Source of the DNA: an uncultured Collinsella sp. | Lineage (GTDB): Bacteria; Actinomycetota; Coriobacteriia; Coriobacteriales; Coriobacteriaceae | DNA length: 31,227 nt | Assembly (NCBI GenBank): GCA_900545905.1 | Contig: URBA01000004.1 | Coordinates: 1-31,227, forward strand | Direction of reading: 5' to 3' | Part shown: positions 7,693 to 16,026 of the stretch, piece after piece | Position numbering within the stretch: the first letter of the stretch is position 1 | Layout: each line of letters starts with the position of its first letter | Notes under the pieces: model-generated | What the model was told of the DNA's origin: nothing | The model's input: the letters and a program-made list of their open reading frames with translations, nothing else | The model's database searches: none | Position numbers and translations under genes: made by a program

Positions 7693-8733
7693 TTAGGCGG
7701 TTTTTGCGCCCGTCCGGTTAAGAAAAGCTGCCAGATGCGTACACATCACGCAGCGCGCGGGCTTGGCGCTGGCGATCGGCCCAAACAACAAACCGAGTCC
7801 CCGATGGTTATCCTTGAGCGCGGCGACCATCTGACGGGTTCGAGGCGCATCGAGCATATCACGCATGCGGGCGGAACGCTCGATTGACGACACCCCATGC
7901 GGGCTCAGACACAAATTCTCGATGCAGGCGACAAGTCCGGCAAAGTAGAACTTTTGGCTTGCCAGCTTGAGCCGACCACCGCTGTCTGCTTCCGAGAGTG
8001 AGTCCGCAAGCTCGTCGAGCGCTCGAGTGTCATCGGATACCTTGGCATACATGGTGGGATCAAAGGCATCTGTAAGTTTAGGTGCCGCCGTGTGGAAACA
8101 AGCATCGCCGCAGCCGGACACGCATCGTGTCTGCGAAAGCGCGCATGCCATAAACCCAACTGTGCGAAACACCTTGTCGCACAAAAGGCATGCCTCAAAC
8201 AGCGAGCGGCTGTACATCACACCAGAGGTCTGAACGACTAGGCCGCCTAAAATCAACTGAGGCAGCCCGGCCACCATCGAAGATTTGCTATCAATGGAAA
8301 TATGAGCAGCATCCAAGACGCGCGAATGGCGCTCTCGATGTGCATCATAGCGGTCGAGCGACACCGTGGGGAGCACTATGTCTGCCGTAGAATCGCACGC
8401 GATATTGACCATCTTGGAAAGGGACTGCGGAGCAAACCACTCATCGGCGTTCATAGCGATGATTTGAGAGCCGCGCGAGGCAGCAAAACCGGCACGAAGA
8501 CAAGCGCCGCGCTTCGCGTCCTCGACGTCAATCAAATCAATATGAATGTCCCTGTCGGCAGCAACTTGAAGCGAATGGCGCACACCGGGCGCAGCATCGC
8601 GACAGACAACGACAATCTGCAAATCGTAGAGGTCTTGGTTCTGGATACTCTCGAGCGCACGCATCGCATAGCTGGGCGAACCTTCTACCACAAGGATCAC
8701 CGAAAGTCGCGGATGCGAGCCACGTCGAACCAA
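7693..8733 (-). CDS. Family 2 glycosyltransferase-like protein
   Basis: A 346-residue protein whose N terminus (SVILVVEGSPSYAMRALESI, then DLQIVVV) follows the GT-A fold of family 2 glycosyltransferases. These enzymes transfer sugars from nucleotide donors to surface polymers, proteins or lipids. The usual metal-binding DxD is represented by NADE at residues 95-98, which is atypical. The C-terminal half (120-346) is not recognisable to me and has several cysteines. There is no membrane segment. The start is a TTG at 8733 with GAGAGGA about 8 bases upstream, so the start is less certain than the frame. It lies between truA and argR with no sugar-pathway neighbours. The acceptor is unknown, and it could be a non-catalytic relative. 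Confidence 0.62.
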   Translation of the reverse strand: MVRRGSHPRLSVILVVEGSPSYAMRALESIQNQDLYDLQIVVVCRDAAPGVRHSLQVAADRDIHIDLIDVEDAKRGACLRAGFAASRGSQIIAMNADEWFAPQSLSKMVNIACDSTADIVLPTVSLDRYDAHRERHSRVLDAAHISIDSKSSMVAGLPQLILGGLVVQTSGVMYSRSLFEACLLCDKVFRTVGFMACALSQTRCVSGCGDACFHTAAPKLTDAFDPTMYAKVSDDTRALDELADSLSEADSGGRLKLASQKFYFAGLVACIENLCLSPHGVSSIERSARMRDMLDAPRTRQMVAALKDNHRGLGLLFGPIASAKPARCVMCTHLAAFLNRTGAKTA

Positions 8734-8894
8734 GTTATCCGTCCTCTCGACAGCAGTGAATCAAACTGTCGTTCATGGTACACCCCGGCAATAAAAGCAA
8801 TGAGACACCGGTTGTATTGCACGCCAAGAACAGATGTTGCACACGCGCAGCTCACAGATGGCAGGTGTCGACGCACGACGCGTCGAGCCCTCCC

Positions 8895-9719
8895 CTAGTC
8901 GAGCACGACAAGCTCGGCGGGATCGTAATCCACGCCCATAAACGTAAGGCCGCAGGCAGGAGCCGTGGGGCCCGCAGCGGTACGGTCGCAAGCATCGATG
9001 ACCTCGCGCATCCACTCGGGTTCACGGCGATGCATGCCAATCGCGACAAGCGTGCCAACGATCGTACGGACCATCGAATGCAGAAACGCATTGCCCTCGA
9101 TGGTAAACGTCAGGATGTCCTCGCCAAACGCAACCTCATGGCCAAACTCGGCGCGCATTACGCAGCGGTGCGTAGGTTTGCCCACGGCAGAAGCAACCTT
9201 GCAAAAGCTTTTAAAGTCCTGCTCGCCCAGCAGAGCGGGGCAGGCAGCAGACATAGCCTTTACATCCAAGGGATAGCGATGCCACCACACGACACCGCGG
9301 GACAGCACGGGGCGCGCATCTCGATCGGCAATACGGTACGTATACGTACGGGAACGCGCGTCAAAACGTGCAGAAAAGCCCCTACGGGCCTTGTAGACCT
9401 CGTTTATGGCGATATCTTTGGGCAGCAGGGCATCCATAGCCCGCAGCCACCTACGGCGCGTACAGGCGAGCTCAGCGTCCGTTACGGGCACGCTGATGTA
9501 CTGAGCCACGGCATGCACGCCGGCATCGGTACGCCCCGCGCACGTCAGATCGATCGGGCGGCGAAGCATCGTCTCGATGGCTCGACGTAGCTCACCCGCA
9601 ACCGTCGTCTGTCCCGGCTGCTCGGCAAAGCCGCTATAGGACGAGCCATCGTATGCCACGCGGAAAACGAGCGTGGCATCGAGCTCTGGAATCGAATTGA
9701 AATCAGACGGCGCGGTCAT
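8895..9719 (-). CDS. truA: tRNA pseudouridine(38-40) synthase
   Basis: A 274-residue enzyme that isomerises uridine to pseudouridine at positions 38-40 of the tRNA anticodon stem. The catalytic aspartate is Asp65 in AGRTDAGVHA. Other family features are YDGSSYSGFAEQPGQTTV near residue 23, the RTYTYRI segment, and FLHSMVRTIVGTL near 210. I chose the ATG at 9719, preceded by GGGAG; an in-frame TTG five codons upstream lacks a proper ribosome site. The gene follows rplQ in the same direction, a common arrangement in Gram-positive bacteria, but a strong terminator at 9754-9786 lies between them. It must therefore rely on readthrough or a promoter that I cannot identify. Confidence 0.95.
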   Translation of the reverse strand: MTAPSDFNSIPELDATLVFRVAYDGSSYSGFAEQPGQTTVAGELRRAIETMLRRPIDLTCAGRTDAGVHAVAQYISVPVTDAELACTRRRWLRAMDALLPKDIAINEVYKARRGFSARFDARSRTYTYRIADRDARPVLSRGVVWWHRYPLDVKAMSAACPALLGEQDFKSFCKVASAVGKPTHRCVMRAEFGHEVAFGEDILTFTIEGNAFLHSMVRTIVGTLVAIGMHRREPEWMREVIDACDRTAAGPTAPACGLTFMGVDYDPAELVVLD

Positions 9720-9753
9720 GGGCGCTCCCAACAAACAGGCAATGGCATTTCGA

Positions 9754-9786
9754 CAAAAAAAGAGGGGTACGCGAACGTACCCCTCG
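9754..9786 (-). terminator. Intrinsic terminator of the spc/alpha ribosomal operon
   Basis: GAGGGGTACG (9762-9771) and CGTACCCCTC (9776-9785) form a perfect 10-bp stem with a 4-base loop, followed on the minus strand by seven T residues. It marks the end of the ribosomal operon, 26 bases after the rplQ stop. Confidence 0.95.
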
Positions 9787-9811
9787 AATATAGCCTATGC
9801 AGACGGAATGT

Positions 9812-10294
9812 CTACTCAGCGGTCTCCTCAGCAGGAGCCTCCTCGGCAGCGGTCTCCTCGACAGCCTCGACCTTCTTGGGAGCAGCGGCCTTCTTGGGGG
9901 CCGGAGCAGCCTTCTTGGCCTTAGGCGTGCAAGGCTCGGTGACGAGCTCCATGATAACGATGGGAGCGTTGTCGCCCTTGCGGTTACCGAGCTTCATGAT
10001 GCGGGTGTAACCGCCGTTGCGGTCCTGCCACATGCCCTGAGCAGCCTTGTCGAAGATCTCGGCAACGAGCTGCTTATCGCCGAGCTTGGCGATAGCCAGA
10101 CGACGAGAGTGCAGGTCGCCCTTCTTGGCCCAAGTGATGATCGGATCGACGACCGAACGCAGCGCCTTAGCGCGGGTCTCGGTGGTCTTGATGCGGTCGT
10201 TCTCGAAGAGGGCCTTAGCAAGGCTCTTCTTCATGGCCTTGGTGTGGCTCGCATCGGTGCCGAGCTTCAGGCCCTTCTTAACGTTGTGACGCAT
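9812..10294 (-). CDS. rplQ: 50S ribosomal protein L17 with long C-terminal tail
   Basis: A 160-residue protein of the large ribosomal subunit, lying near the peptide exit. Residues 1-120 match L17: MRHNVKKGLKLGTDASH at the start and the RNGGYTRIMKLGNRKGDNAP segment near 93. The remaining 40 residues are an Ala/Lys/Pro stretch that becomes Ala/Glu-rich, absent from the usual 116-128-residue L17. Such tails occur in actinobacteria. It is the last gene of the operon, 30 bases after rpoA, and is followed by the terminator at 9754-9786. Confidence 0.96.
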   Translation of the reverse strand: MRHNVKKGLKLGTDASHTKAMKKSLAKALFENDRIKTTETRAKALRSVVDPIITWAKKGDLHSRRLAIAKLGDKQLVAEIFDKAAQGMWQDRNGGYTRIMKLGNRKGDNAPIVIMELVTEPCTPKAKKAAPAPKKAAAPKKVEAVEETAAEEAPAEETAE

Positions 10295-10324
10295 GGTCTA
10301 GTTTCTCCTCAAATATGCGAAGCA

Positions 10325-11266
10325 TTAAGCCTTCAGGCTCAGGCCCATGGACTCAAGCTTGTCCTTCACTTCCTCGATCGACTTAACACCGAAGTTACGG
10401 ATGTTGAGCAGATCGTTCTCCGAGAACTCAACGAGCTGACGGACCGAGTGAATGCTGGCGCGCTTAAGGCAGTTGTAGGAACGGACGGAAAGGTCCAGAT
10501 CCTCGATCTGCTTGTCCAGCTCGGCGTTGTCGTTGGTGACCTCGGGAGCGAAGATCGAAGCCTCCTCCTCGACCTCGGGGGTCTCGGCAAGGTTCATAAA
10601 GGCGGCCATATGCTGGTTGATGATATTGGCAGCCTGGACCACGGCGTCGCGCGGGGCGATGGAGCCGTTGGTCTCGATCTCGAGGACAAGGCGGTCGTAG
10701 TCGGTGTGCTGACCGACACGGCAAGCCTCAACGAGCTTGGCGCAACGGGAAACCGGCGAGTACAGCGAGTCGACGTGGATCACACCGATGGGATCGTTGT
10801 CGCGCTTGTTGGCCTCGCCAGAAACATAGCCGCGGCCATAGCCGATGCGCATGCTCATGGTGAGATGGCCACCCTCGGTGAGCGTAGCAATGTGCTGCTC
10901 GGGGTTGACCAGCTCAAACTCGGACGGAATAAAGAAGTCCGCACCGGTGACCTCGCAGGGGCCGTCAACCGAGATGGTGGCGGTCGCCTCGTCGGTCGTG
11001 CCGAGAGCCCTGAAGACAAGACCCTTGACATTCAGGACGATGTCGGTGACATCCTCGACCATGTTAGGGATGGTCATGAACTCGTGCTGCGCACCATCGA
11101 TCTGAATAGCCTCGACGGCGGCACCCTCGAGCGAGGACAGAAGAACGCGACGAAGGGAGTTACCCAGCGTATCGCCGTAACCACGCTCGAGCGGCTCGAC
11201 GGAGACACGAGCAGACGTCTCGTTGATCTCTTCGACCTGAACCTGAGGCCTAATGAATTCTGACAT
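10325..11266 (-). CDS. rpoA: DNA-directed RNA polymerase alpha subunit
   Basis: A 313-residue core subunit of RNA polymerase. The N-terminal domain (about 1-230) carries the assembly motif ERGYGDTLGNSLRRVLLSSL, which dimerises alpha and binds beta and beta'. After an acidic linker, the C-terminal domain (about 245-313) has the DNA- and activator-binding elements LSVRSYNCLKRASI and NLLNIRNFGVKS-like sequence, written here as LLNIRNFGVKSIEEV. The length is normal. It sits between rpsD and rplQ as in the standard alpha operon. The ATG at 11266 follows GGAGG at a normal distance. Confidence 0.98.
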   Translation of the reverse strand: MSEFIRPQVQVEEINETSARVSVEPLERGYGDTLGNSLRRVLLSSLEGAAVEAIQIDGAQHEFMTIPNMVEDVTDIVLNVKGLVFRALGTTDEATATISVDGPCEVTGADFFIPSEFELVNPEQHIATLTEGGHLTMSMRIGYGRGYVSGEANKRDNDPIGVIHVDSLYSPVSRCAKLVEACRVGQHTDYDRLVLEIETNGSIAPRDAVVQAANIINQHMAAFMNLAETPEVEEEASIFAPEVTNDNAELDKQIEDLDLSVRSYNCLKRASIHSVRQLVEFSENDLLNIRNFGVKSIEEVKDKLESMGLSLKA

Positions 11267-11298
11267 GTATTACCTCCAGCCTCAGCAGCCCGGATGGA

Positions 11299-11895
11299 CT
11301 ACTTAGAGTAGAGCTCGACGATGAGCTGCTCGTTGATATCACCGCTGATCTGCTCACGCGTCGGCAGAGCGAGCACGTTACCAGACAGCTTCTCGATATC
11401 GACCTCGAGCCAGCCAGGGACCTCAAAGCGCTCGGAGGAAATCAGGGCCTCCTTGATGGGGAGGAGGTCACGGAACTTCTCGCCGACAGCGACGACGTCG
11501 CCGGCCTTGACGCGGTAGGACGGGATGTCCACGCGCTTGCCGTTCACGGTGAAGTGACCGTGACGGACGGACTGACGAGCCTCTTTGCGGGTGCGGGCGA
11601 AGCCAAGACGGAAGACGACGTTGTCGAGGCGAGACTCAAGAATGATCATGAGGTTCTCACCGGTGACGCCGTTCATCTTACGGGCCTTGTTGAAGTAGCC
11701 GTGGAACTGCTTCTCCAGAACGCCATAGATGAACTTGACCTTCTGCTTCTCGCGCAGCTGCATGCCGTACTCAGATTCCTTGCGACGGTGCTTGGGCTGA
11801 CGGATAGATTCCTTCTTGCTGCTGTAACCGAGCTCAGCGGGATCGATCCCGAGCTGACGGCAGCGCTTAAGAACAGGAGTCCTGTCGATTGCCAT
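11299..11895 (-). CDS. rpsD: 30S ribosomal protein S4
   Basis: A 198-residue primary-binding protein of the small subunit that nucleates assembly on the 5' domain of 16S rRNA. The S4 domain is visible at about residues 90-150 (ESRLDNVVFRLGFARTRKEA, then GHFTVNGKRVDIPSY). It has only one cysteine in the N-terminal region, so it is the zinc-free (C-minus) form. In many bacteria S4 represses translation of the alpha operon, and a structured stretch upstream of rpmJ could be its target; that is inference. Confidence 0.98.
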   Translation of the reverse strand: MAIDRTPVLKRCRQLGIDPAELGYSSKKESIRQPKHRRKESEYGMQLREKQKVKFIYGVLEKQFHGYFNKARKMNGVTGENLMIILESRLDNVVFRLGFARTRKEARQSVRHGHFTVNGKRVDIPSYRVKAGDVVAVGEKFRDLLPIKEALISSERFEVPGWLEVDIEKLSGNVLALPTREQISGDINEQLIVELYSK

Positions 11896-11914
11896 ATTGA
11901 TACGATCCTTTCAG

Positions 11915-12319
11915 TTACACGCGGCGACGCTTCTTGGGGCGGCAGCCGTTGTGCGGAATGGGGGTCTTGTCCTGGATGCTCGAGACCTCGAGGCCAGCAG
12001 CCTGGAGGGAGCGGATGGCGGTCTCACGACCGGAGCCGGGGCCCTTGACGAAGACGGAAACCTTCTTCATACCGTGCTCCATGGCCTGCTTGGCAGCAGC
12101 CTCGGCAGCCATCTGGGCAGCGAACGGCGTGGACTTACGGGAGCCCTTGAAGCCCACCTGGCCAGCCGACTTCCAGGAAATGACGTTGCCCTGGGGATCG
12201 GTGATCGAAACGATCGTGTTGTTGAACGTAGAACGAATGTGAGCCTGGCCCACGGAAATGTTCTTACGGTCCGCGCGCTTCAGACGGGCAGCGCGAACGT
12301 TCTTCTTAGCAGTAGCCAT
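11915..12319 (-). CDS. rpsK: 30S ribosomal protein S11
   Basis: A 134-residue protein of the 30S platform that contacts the mRNA exit region. Diagnostic segments are AHIRSTFNNTIVSITDPQGN near residue 28, SAGQVGFKGSRKSTPFAAQ near 50, and the C-terminal DKTPIPHNGCRPKKRRRV. Length and order (rpsM-rpsK-rpsD) are standard. The ATG at 12319 is preceded by an AGGAG-type site. Confidence 0.98.
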   Translation of the reverse strand: MATAKKNVRAARLKRADRKNISVGQAHIRSTFNNTIVSITDPQGNVISWKSAGQVGFKGSRKSTPFAAQMAAEAAAKQAMEHGMKKVSVFVKGPGSGRETAIRSLQAAGLEVSSIQDKTPIPHNGCRPKKRRRV

Positions 12320-12333
12320 CTATCTAGCGCTCC

Positions 12334-12708
12334 TTATTTCTTCTTCTTAGCACCGATCTGACGCTTCGGGCCCTTGCGGGTACGAGCGTTAGTGTGGGTG
12401 CGCTGGCCGCGGACCGGGAGGCCCTTGCGGTGACGAAGGCCGCGGTTGCAGCCGATGTCCATAAGGCGCTTGACGTTCTGGTTGCGCTCACGGCGGAGGT
12501 CGCCCTCAACCATGATCTGGTTCTTATCGATATAATCGCGGATGGCGTTAACCTCATCCTCGGTGAGGTCCTTAACGCGCGTATCCACGTTAACGTTGCA
12601 CTCGACGCAGATCTTCGTCGCAGTGGTGCGGCCGATGCCGTAAATGTAGGTCAGACCGATCTCAACGCGCTTCTCACGCGGGAGGTCGACACCATTAATA
12701 CGGGCCAA
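12334..12708 (-). CDS. rpsM: 30S ribosomal protein S13
   Basis: A 124-residue protein of the 30S head that contacts the P-site tRNA and bridges to the 50S subunit. Features are ARINGVDLPREKRVEIGLTY at the start, the CNRGLRHRKGLPVRGQRTH segment near 86, and the basic tail ending in KKKK. The start codon is TTG at 12708, not ATG; GGAG lies 6 bases upstream and the family N terminus begins exactly here, so the TTG is well supported. Confidence 0.97.
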   Translation of the reverse strand: MARINGVDLPREKRVEIGLTYIYGIGRTTATKICVECNVNVDTRVKDLTEDEVNAIRDYIDKNQIMVEGDLRRERNQNVKRLMDIGCNRGLRHRKGLPVRGQRTHTNARTRKGPKRQIGAKKKK

Positions 12709-12722
12709 CGTAGTCTCCTCTC

Positions 12723-12836
12723 TTAACCCTGACGCTGCTTATGACGGGGGTTCTCGCAAATGACGAGGACCTTGCCATGGCGCCTAATGATTTTGCACTT
12801 ATCGCACATCTTCTTGACCGAAGGACGTACCTTCAT
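12723..12836 (-). CDS. rpmJ: 50S ribosomal protein L36
   Basis: A 37-residue zinc-ribbon protein, the smallest of the large subunit. The sequence begins MKVRPSVKKMCDKCKIIRR and ends with RHKQRQG. Cys11, Cys14, Cys27 and His32 are the zinc ligands, so this is the zinc-binding (C-plus) form. The ATG at 12836 follows GGAAGAACG. It sits in its usual place between infA and rpsM, 14 bases before rpsM. Confidence 0.97.
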   Translation of the reverse strand: MKVRPSVKKMCDKCKIIRRHGKVLVICENPRHKQRQG

Positions 12837-12986
12837 CGTTCTTCCTTTCGGTAGCGCTCAAACTACTTCCCTACTATCTACTCGCCCAGCCGCAGGCGTT
12901 TAAAACTATGGCTGGTCTTCACACACAATCCGACCGTAGGTTGAGCTAAGCCTGCAGTCGGAAATGGAGTGCGTGTATGCGTGCCG
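12837..12986 (-). promoter_or_regulatory. Structured intergenic stretch before rpmJ-rpsM
   Basis: Within 150 bases two hairpins can form: TCCGAC (12929-12934) with GTCGGA (12957-12962), and CCAGCC (12886-12891) with GGCTGG (12910-12915). There is no T-tract. The position just ahead of the alpha-type genes suits a leader for S4-type translational control or a processing site. Confidence 0.35.
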
Positions 12987-13205
12987 CTATTTGTAGCGAT
13001 AGGTGATGCGGCCGCGGGTCAGGTCGTACGGGGAAAGCTCCACGACAACCCTGTCACCGGGGAGAATACGGATGTAATTCATTCGGATCTTGCCAGAAAT
13101 GTTGCACAGAACCGAATGACCGTTCTCGAGCTCGACCTTAAACATGGCGTTGGGCAGCGGTTCCTTTACCGTACCCTCGAGCTCAATTGCGTCTTCCTTC
13201 TTCAC
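12987..13205 (-). CDS. infA: Translation initiation factor IF-1
   Basis: A 72-residue OB-fold factor that binds the 30S A site during initiation. The sequence KKEDAIELEGTVKEPLPNAM, then NGHSVLCNISGKIRMNYIRI and the end RGRITYRYK, is diagnostic. The best start is a GTG at 13205, giving the family's usual 72 residues with a GAAAGATGA stretch about 8-10 bases upstream. An in-frame TTG two codons earlier lies too close to that site. It stands 98 bases downstream of map and has a candidate promoter of its own. Confidence 0.96.
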   Translation of the reverse strand: MKKEDAIELEGTVKEPLPNAMFKVELENGHSVLCNISGKIRMNYIRILPGDRVVVELSPYDLTRGRITYRYK

Positions 13206-13244
13206 AAGCAATCATCTTTCTCTAGAAAACGACAGCGATTGAGT

Positions 13245-13273
13245 ATTCTACAATACGCATGCACGTATCGTAA
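13245..13273 (-). promoter_or_regulatory. Candidate promoter for infA
   Basis: On the minus strand TTACGA (13273-13268) and TAGAAT (13250-13245) are 17 bases apart in an AT-rich gap. The -10 matches five of six consensus bases; the -35 matches three. It would allow infA-rpmJ-rpsM and the genes after them to be made apart from the spc genes. Confidence 0.42.
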
Positions 13274-13309
13274 TATCTTCGTAATGGCTCCACATCTAAG
13301 TGGAACTTG

Positions 13310-14098
13310 TTACATTTCTCCGCCTTGGAGCGAACACCAAGCACCTTGCGCGTCGGTGGTGAGAATCACCGGACCGTCATTGGTAATGGCGACGGTGTTC
13401 TCGTAGTGCGCGGCGGGCAGGTGATCGTTGGTCGTAACAATCCAACCGTCGGAGCCCGTGCTCACATGGTTGGAACCCATCGTAACCATCGGCTCGATGG
13501 CAATGACCATGCCGGCCTGGAGGCGAACGCCCCTCCCCTTCTTTCCATAGTTAGGAACGTTGGGGTCCTCGTGCATCACGCGGCCAATGCCATGGCCTAC
13601 ATAATCACGAAGCACACCGTAACCGTGAGACTCGGCGAGGGACTGAACGGCATAACCGACGTCCCCGATATGGTTACCGGGAACAGCCTGCTCGATGGCA
13701 GCCTTAAGGCAATCGCGCGTGACCTCGCACAAAGCCTTGGCTTCGGGCGTGGGGGTGCCGACGAAAAACGTCCAAGCGTTATCGCCGACCCAACCGTCGA
13801 CAACGGCTCCCGTATCGATGGAGATGATATCGCCATCGCGCAGGATCATGTCGGGGTTGGGAATACCGTGGACCACGGCATCGTTGATCGATGCGCAAAT
13901 GGTCCCCGGGAACCCGCCGTAACCCTTAAAGGCCGGGGTGCCGCCATGCATGCGGATAATCTGCTCCGCGAGCTGATCGAGCTCAAAGGTGGAAACGCCG
14001 GGGCGCACCATGGCTCCAACGTGGCGGAGCGCCATCTTAGATAGCGCTCCGGCCTTCTTCATCTGCTCGATTTGCGTTGCAGACTTAATCTTGATCAT
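13310..14098 (-). CDS. map: Type I methionine aminopeptidase
   Basis: A 262-residue metalloenzyme that removes the initiator methionine from new proteins. The five metal ligands are in place: Asp95 (ISIDTG), Asp106 (GDNAWTF), His169 (GHGIGR), Glu202 (IEPM) and Glu233 (YENTVAIT). His78 (VVHGIPN) is the substrate-contact histidine. The start codon overlaps the adk stop by four bases (14095-14098), which indicates translational coupling. The position after adk is the standard one. Confidence 0.97.
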   Translation of the reverse strand: MIKIKSATQIEQMKKAGALSKMALRHVGAMVRPGVSTFELDQLAEQIIRMHGGTPAFKGYGGFPGTICASINDAVVHGIPNPDMILRDGDIISIDTGAVVDGWVGDNAWTFFVGTPTPEAKALCEVTRDCLKAAIEQAVPGNHIGDVGYAVQSLAESHGYGVLRDYVGHGIGRVMHEDPNVPNYGKKGRGVRLQAGMVIAIEPMVTMGSNHVSTGSDGWIVTTNDHLPAAHYENTVAITNDGPVILTTDAQGAWCSLQGGEM

Positions 14099-14721
14099 AG
14101 ACCGAGAGCCTCTTTGACATCCCCGTACACGGTCTCGCGAGCCTGGTCACCGTTGACCGACTTGAGCAGACCCTGGCCACGATAGTAGTCAACGAGCGGG
14201 CTCGTGGACTTCTCGTAGACGTCGAGACGGTTCTTGATGGTCTCGGGCTTGTCGTCGTCGCGCTGATACATCTCGCCGCCACACTTGGGGCAGGTAGCAT
14301 CGGCAGCGGTGCCGGTGTAACCGCATGCGCGGCAGGTGCGACGCGAAGACAGACGATCGATAATGACCTCGGGGGCCACATCGACCAGAAGGGCGCAGTC
14401 GATCTCGCGACCCATGGCGGAGAGCTCGGAATCGAGCGTCACAGCCTGGGCGGTGTTGCGCGGGAAGCCGTCGAGGATGAAGCCCTGCTGGGCGTCATCG
14501 GCGGCAAGGCGCTCCTTGACAAGGTCGATCACGAGCTGGTCGGGAACGAGCTCGCCAGCGTCCATGTACTTCTTAGCCTGAATACCAAGCTCGGTGCCAC
14601 CCTTGACGGCAGCACGCAGCAGGTCGCCCGTGGAAATGTGGGCGACGCCAAACTCGGCGACGAGCTCCTGTGCGACGGTGCCCTTACCGGCACCCGGAGC
14701 TCCGAGCAATACGAGGTTCAT
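14095..14721 (-). CDS. adk: Adenylate kinase, zinc-LID form
   Basis: A 208-residue enzyme that converts ATP and AMP to two ADP. The P-loop is GAPGAGKGT (7-15), the AMP-site segment LDGFPRN is near 84-90, and the LID carries four cysteines (131, 134, 145, 148) that bind structural zinc, as in many Gram-positive bacteria. I chose the ATG at 14721, with AGGAGG 7 bases upstream, over an in-frame TTG two codons earlier. It follows secY by 18 bases and overlaps map by four. Confidence 0.97.
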   Translation of the reverse strand: MNLVLLGAPGAGKGTVAQELVAEFGVAHISTGDLLRAAVKGGTELGIQAKKYMDAGELVPDQLVIDLVKERLAADDAQQGFILDGFPRNTAQAVTLDSELSAMGREIDCALLVDVAPEVIIDRLSSRRTCRACGYTGTAADATCPKCGGEMYQRDDDKPETIKNRLDVYEKSTSPLVDYYRGQGLLKSVNGDQARETVYGDVKEALGL

Positions 14722-14739
14722 GAGCAATCCTCCTCTAGC

Positions 14740-16026
14740 CTATTTAAAGAATCCATCGTAATCATACATCTTGATCTGGCCTTCGAGCTTATCGACCGTG
14801 TCGAGCACGACGCCGACCATGATGAGGATGGACGTGCCACCAAATGCCTGAATCAGATGGTTACCCGTGAAGGAGAAGATGATCGAAGGCACGATGGCGA
14901 TGAGCGCCAAAAAGACAGCGCTGGGAAGCGTAATCTTGTTGAGCGCGTTCTTGATGTAGGCCGCGGTAGCCCTACCCGGACGAACGCCCGGAATAAAGCC
15001 GCCCTGCTTCTTAAGGTTGTCGGCGGTGTCATCGGGGTTGAACACCATGGAGGTGTAGAAGTACGCGAAGAACACGATGAGGACAACATTAAGCACCCAG
15101 TTGAGCCAACCGGTCGAAAGCGCAGAGGCAACTGCCTGAATCCAGCCGATGCCGGGGAAGAACACGGCAATCTGAGCCGGGAAGTACAGCAGCGCCGAAG
15201 CGAAGATGATCGGCACGACACCCGCGGTGTTGACCTTGATGGGCAGGTAGGTGGTCTGGCCACCCATCATGCGACGGCCCACGACGCGCTTAGCGTAGGA
15301 GACCGGGATGCGGCGTTGGCCGCGCTCAAGGAAAACAATCAGCGGGATAACCAGCAGGATGATGGCGCAGATGATCACCATGGTGATGATGCCACCGGCA
15401 TTGCCCTCGGTGCTGGAGAAGATAGCCTGCGGCAGACCGGCCATGATGTTCGCAAAGATGATCAGCGACATGCCATTGCCGATACCGCGCTGGGTGATGA
15501 GCTCACCAATCCACATGATCAGCATGGCGCCCGCGGTGAGCGTACCGACGATCATGAAGTCAAAGATGATCTCGGGAGCGCCGGCGCCATTGAAACTGAT
15601 GCCGAAGCTCTTAAAGAGGAAGAGGTAACCCACGGAGTTGAGGATTGCCAGAGCCAGGGTGAGGTAACGCGAATACTGCGTGATCTTGGTCTGACCGACC
15701 TCGCCCTCGCGGGCAAGCTCATGCAGGGAAGGCACAACGGCCTGGAGCATCTGGAGGATGATCGAGCTGGTGATGTAAGGCATGATGCCCAGCGAAAACA
15801 CCGACACATAGCTCAACGCGCCGCCAGAGAAAAGATTCAGGAGGGCCATAGCACCTGCGGCGACCGAATTGTTATCGGTCGAGAAAAGGCCCAGCATCCC
15901 CTGGAAGGGAATGCCGGGCACAGGAACGTGCGCACCAATGCGGTACACGACGAGCATAGCTATGGTAAAAAGAATCTTTTCGCGCAATTCTTTGATGCGG
16001 AAAGCATTCTTAAGACCATTTAGCAC
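14740..16026 (-). CDS. secY: Preprotein translocase subunit SecY
   Basis: A 428-residue integral membrane protein that forms the SecYEG protein-export channel. Ten hydrophobic segments can be counted. Family markers are RIGAHVPVPGI near the first membrane segment, YSRYLTLALAI in the middle, and the cytoplasmic loops GRRMMGGQTTYLPIKVN and GFIPGVRPG. The start is a GTG at 16026 that overlaps the end of rplO by 7 bases, so the two are probably coupled in translation. Confidence 0.98.
   Translation of the reverse strand: MLNGLKNAFRIKELREKILFTIAMLVVYRIGAHVPVPGIPFQGMLGLFSTDNNSVAAGAMALLNLFSGGALSYVSVFSLGIMPYITSSIILQMLQAVVPSLHELAREGEVGQTKITQYSRYLTLALAILNSVGYLFLFKSFGISFNGAGAPEIIFDFMIVGTLTAGAMLIMWIGELITQRGIGNGMSLIIFANIMAGLPQAIFSSTEGNAGGIITMVIICAIILLVIPLIVFLERGQRRIPVSYAKRVVGRRMMGGQTTYLPIKVNTAGVVPIIFASALLYFPAQIAVFFPGIGWIQAVASALSTGWLNWVLNVVLIVFFAYFYTSMVFNPDDTADNLKKQGGFIPGVRPGRATAAYIKNALNKITLPSAVFLALIAIVPSIIFSFTGNHLIQAFGGTSILIMVGVVLDTVDKLEGQIKMYDYDGFFK

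Noticed and set aside
9797..11263. A 488-residue open frame on the plus strand opposite rpoA and rplQ
   Set aside because: It mirrors two certain genes, has no ribosome site, and its composition (Leu, Gly, Asp, Val-rich) is typical of antisense frames in GC-rich DNA.
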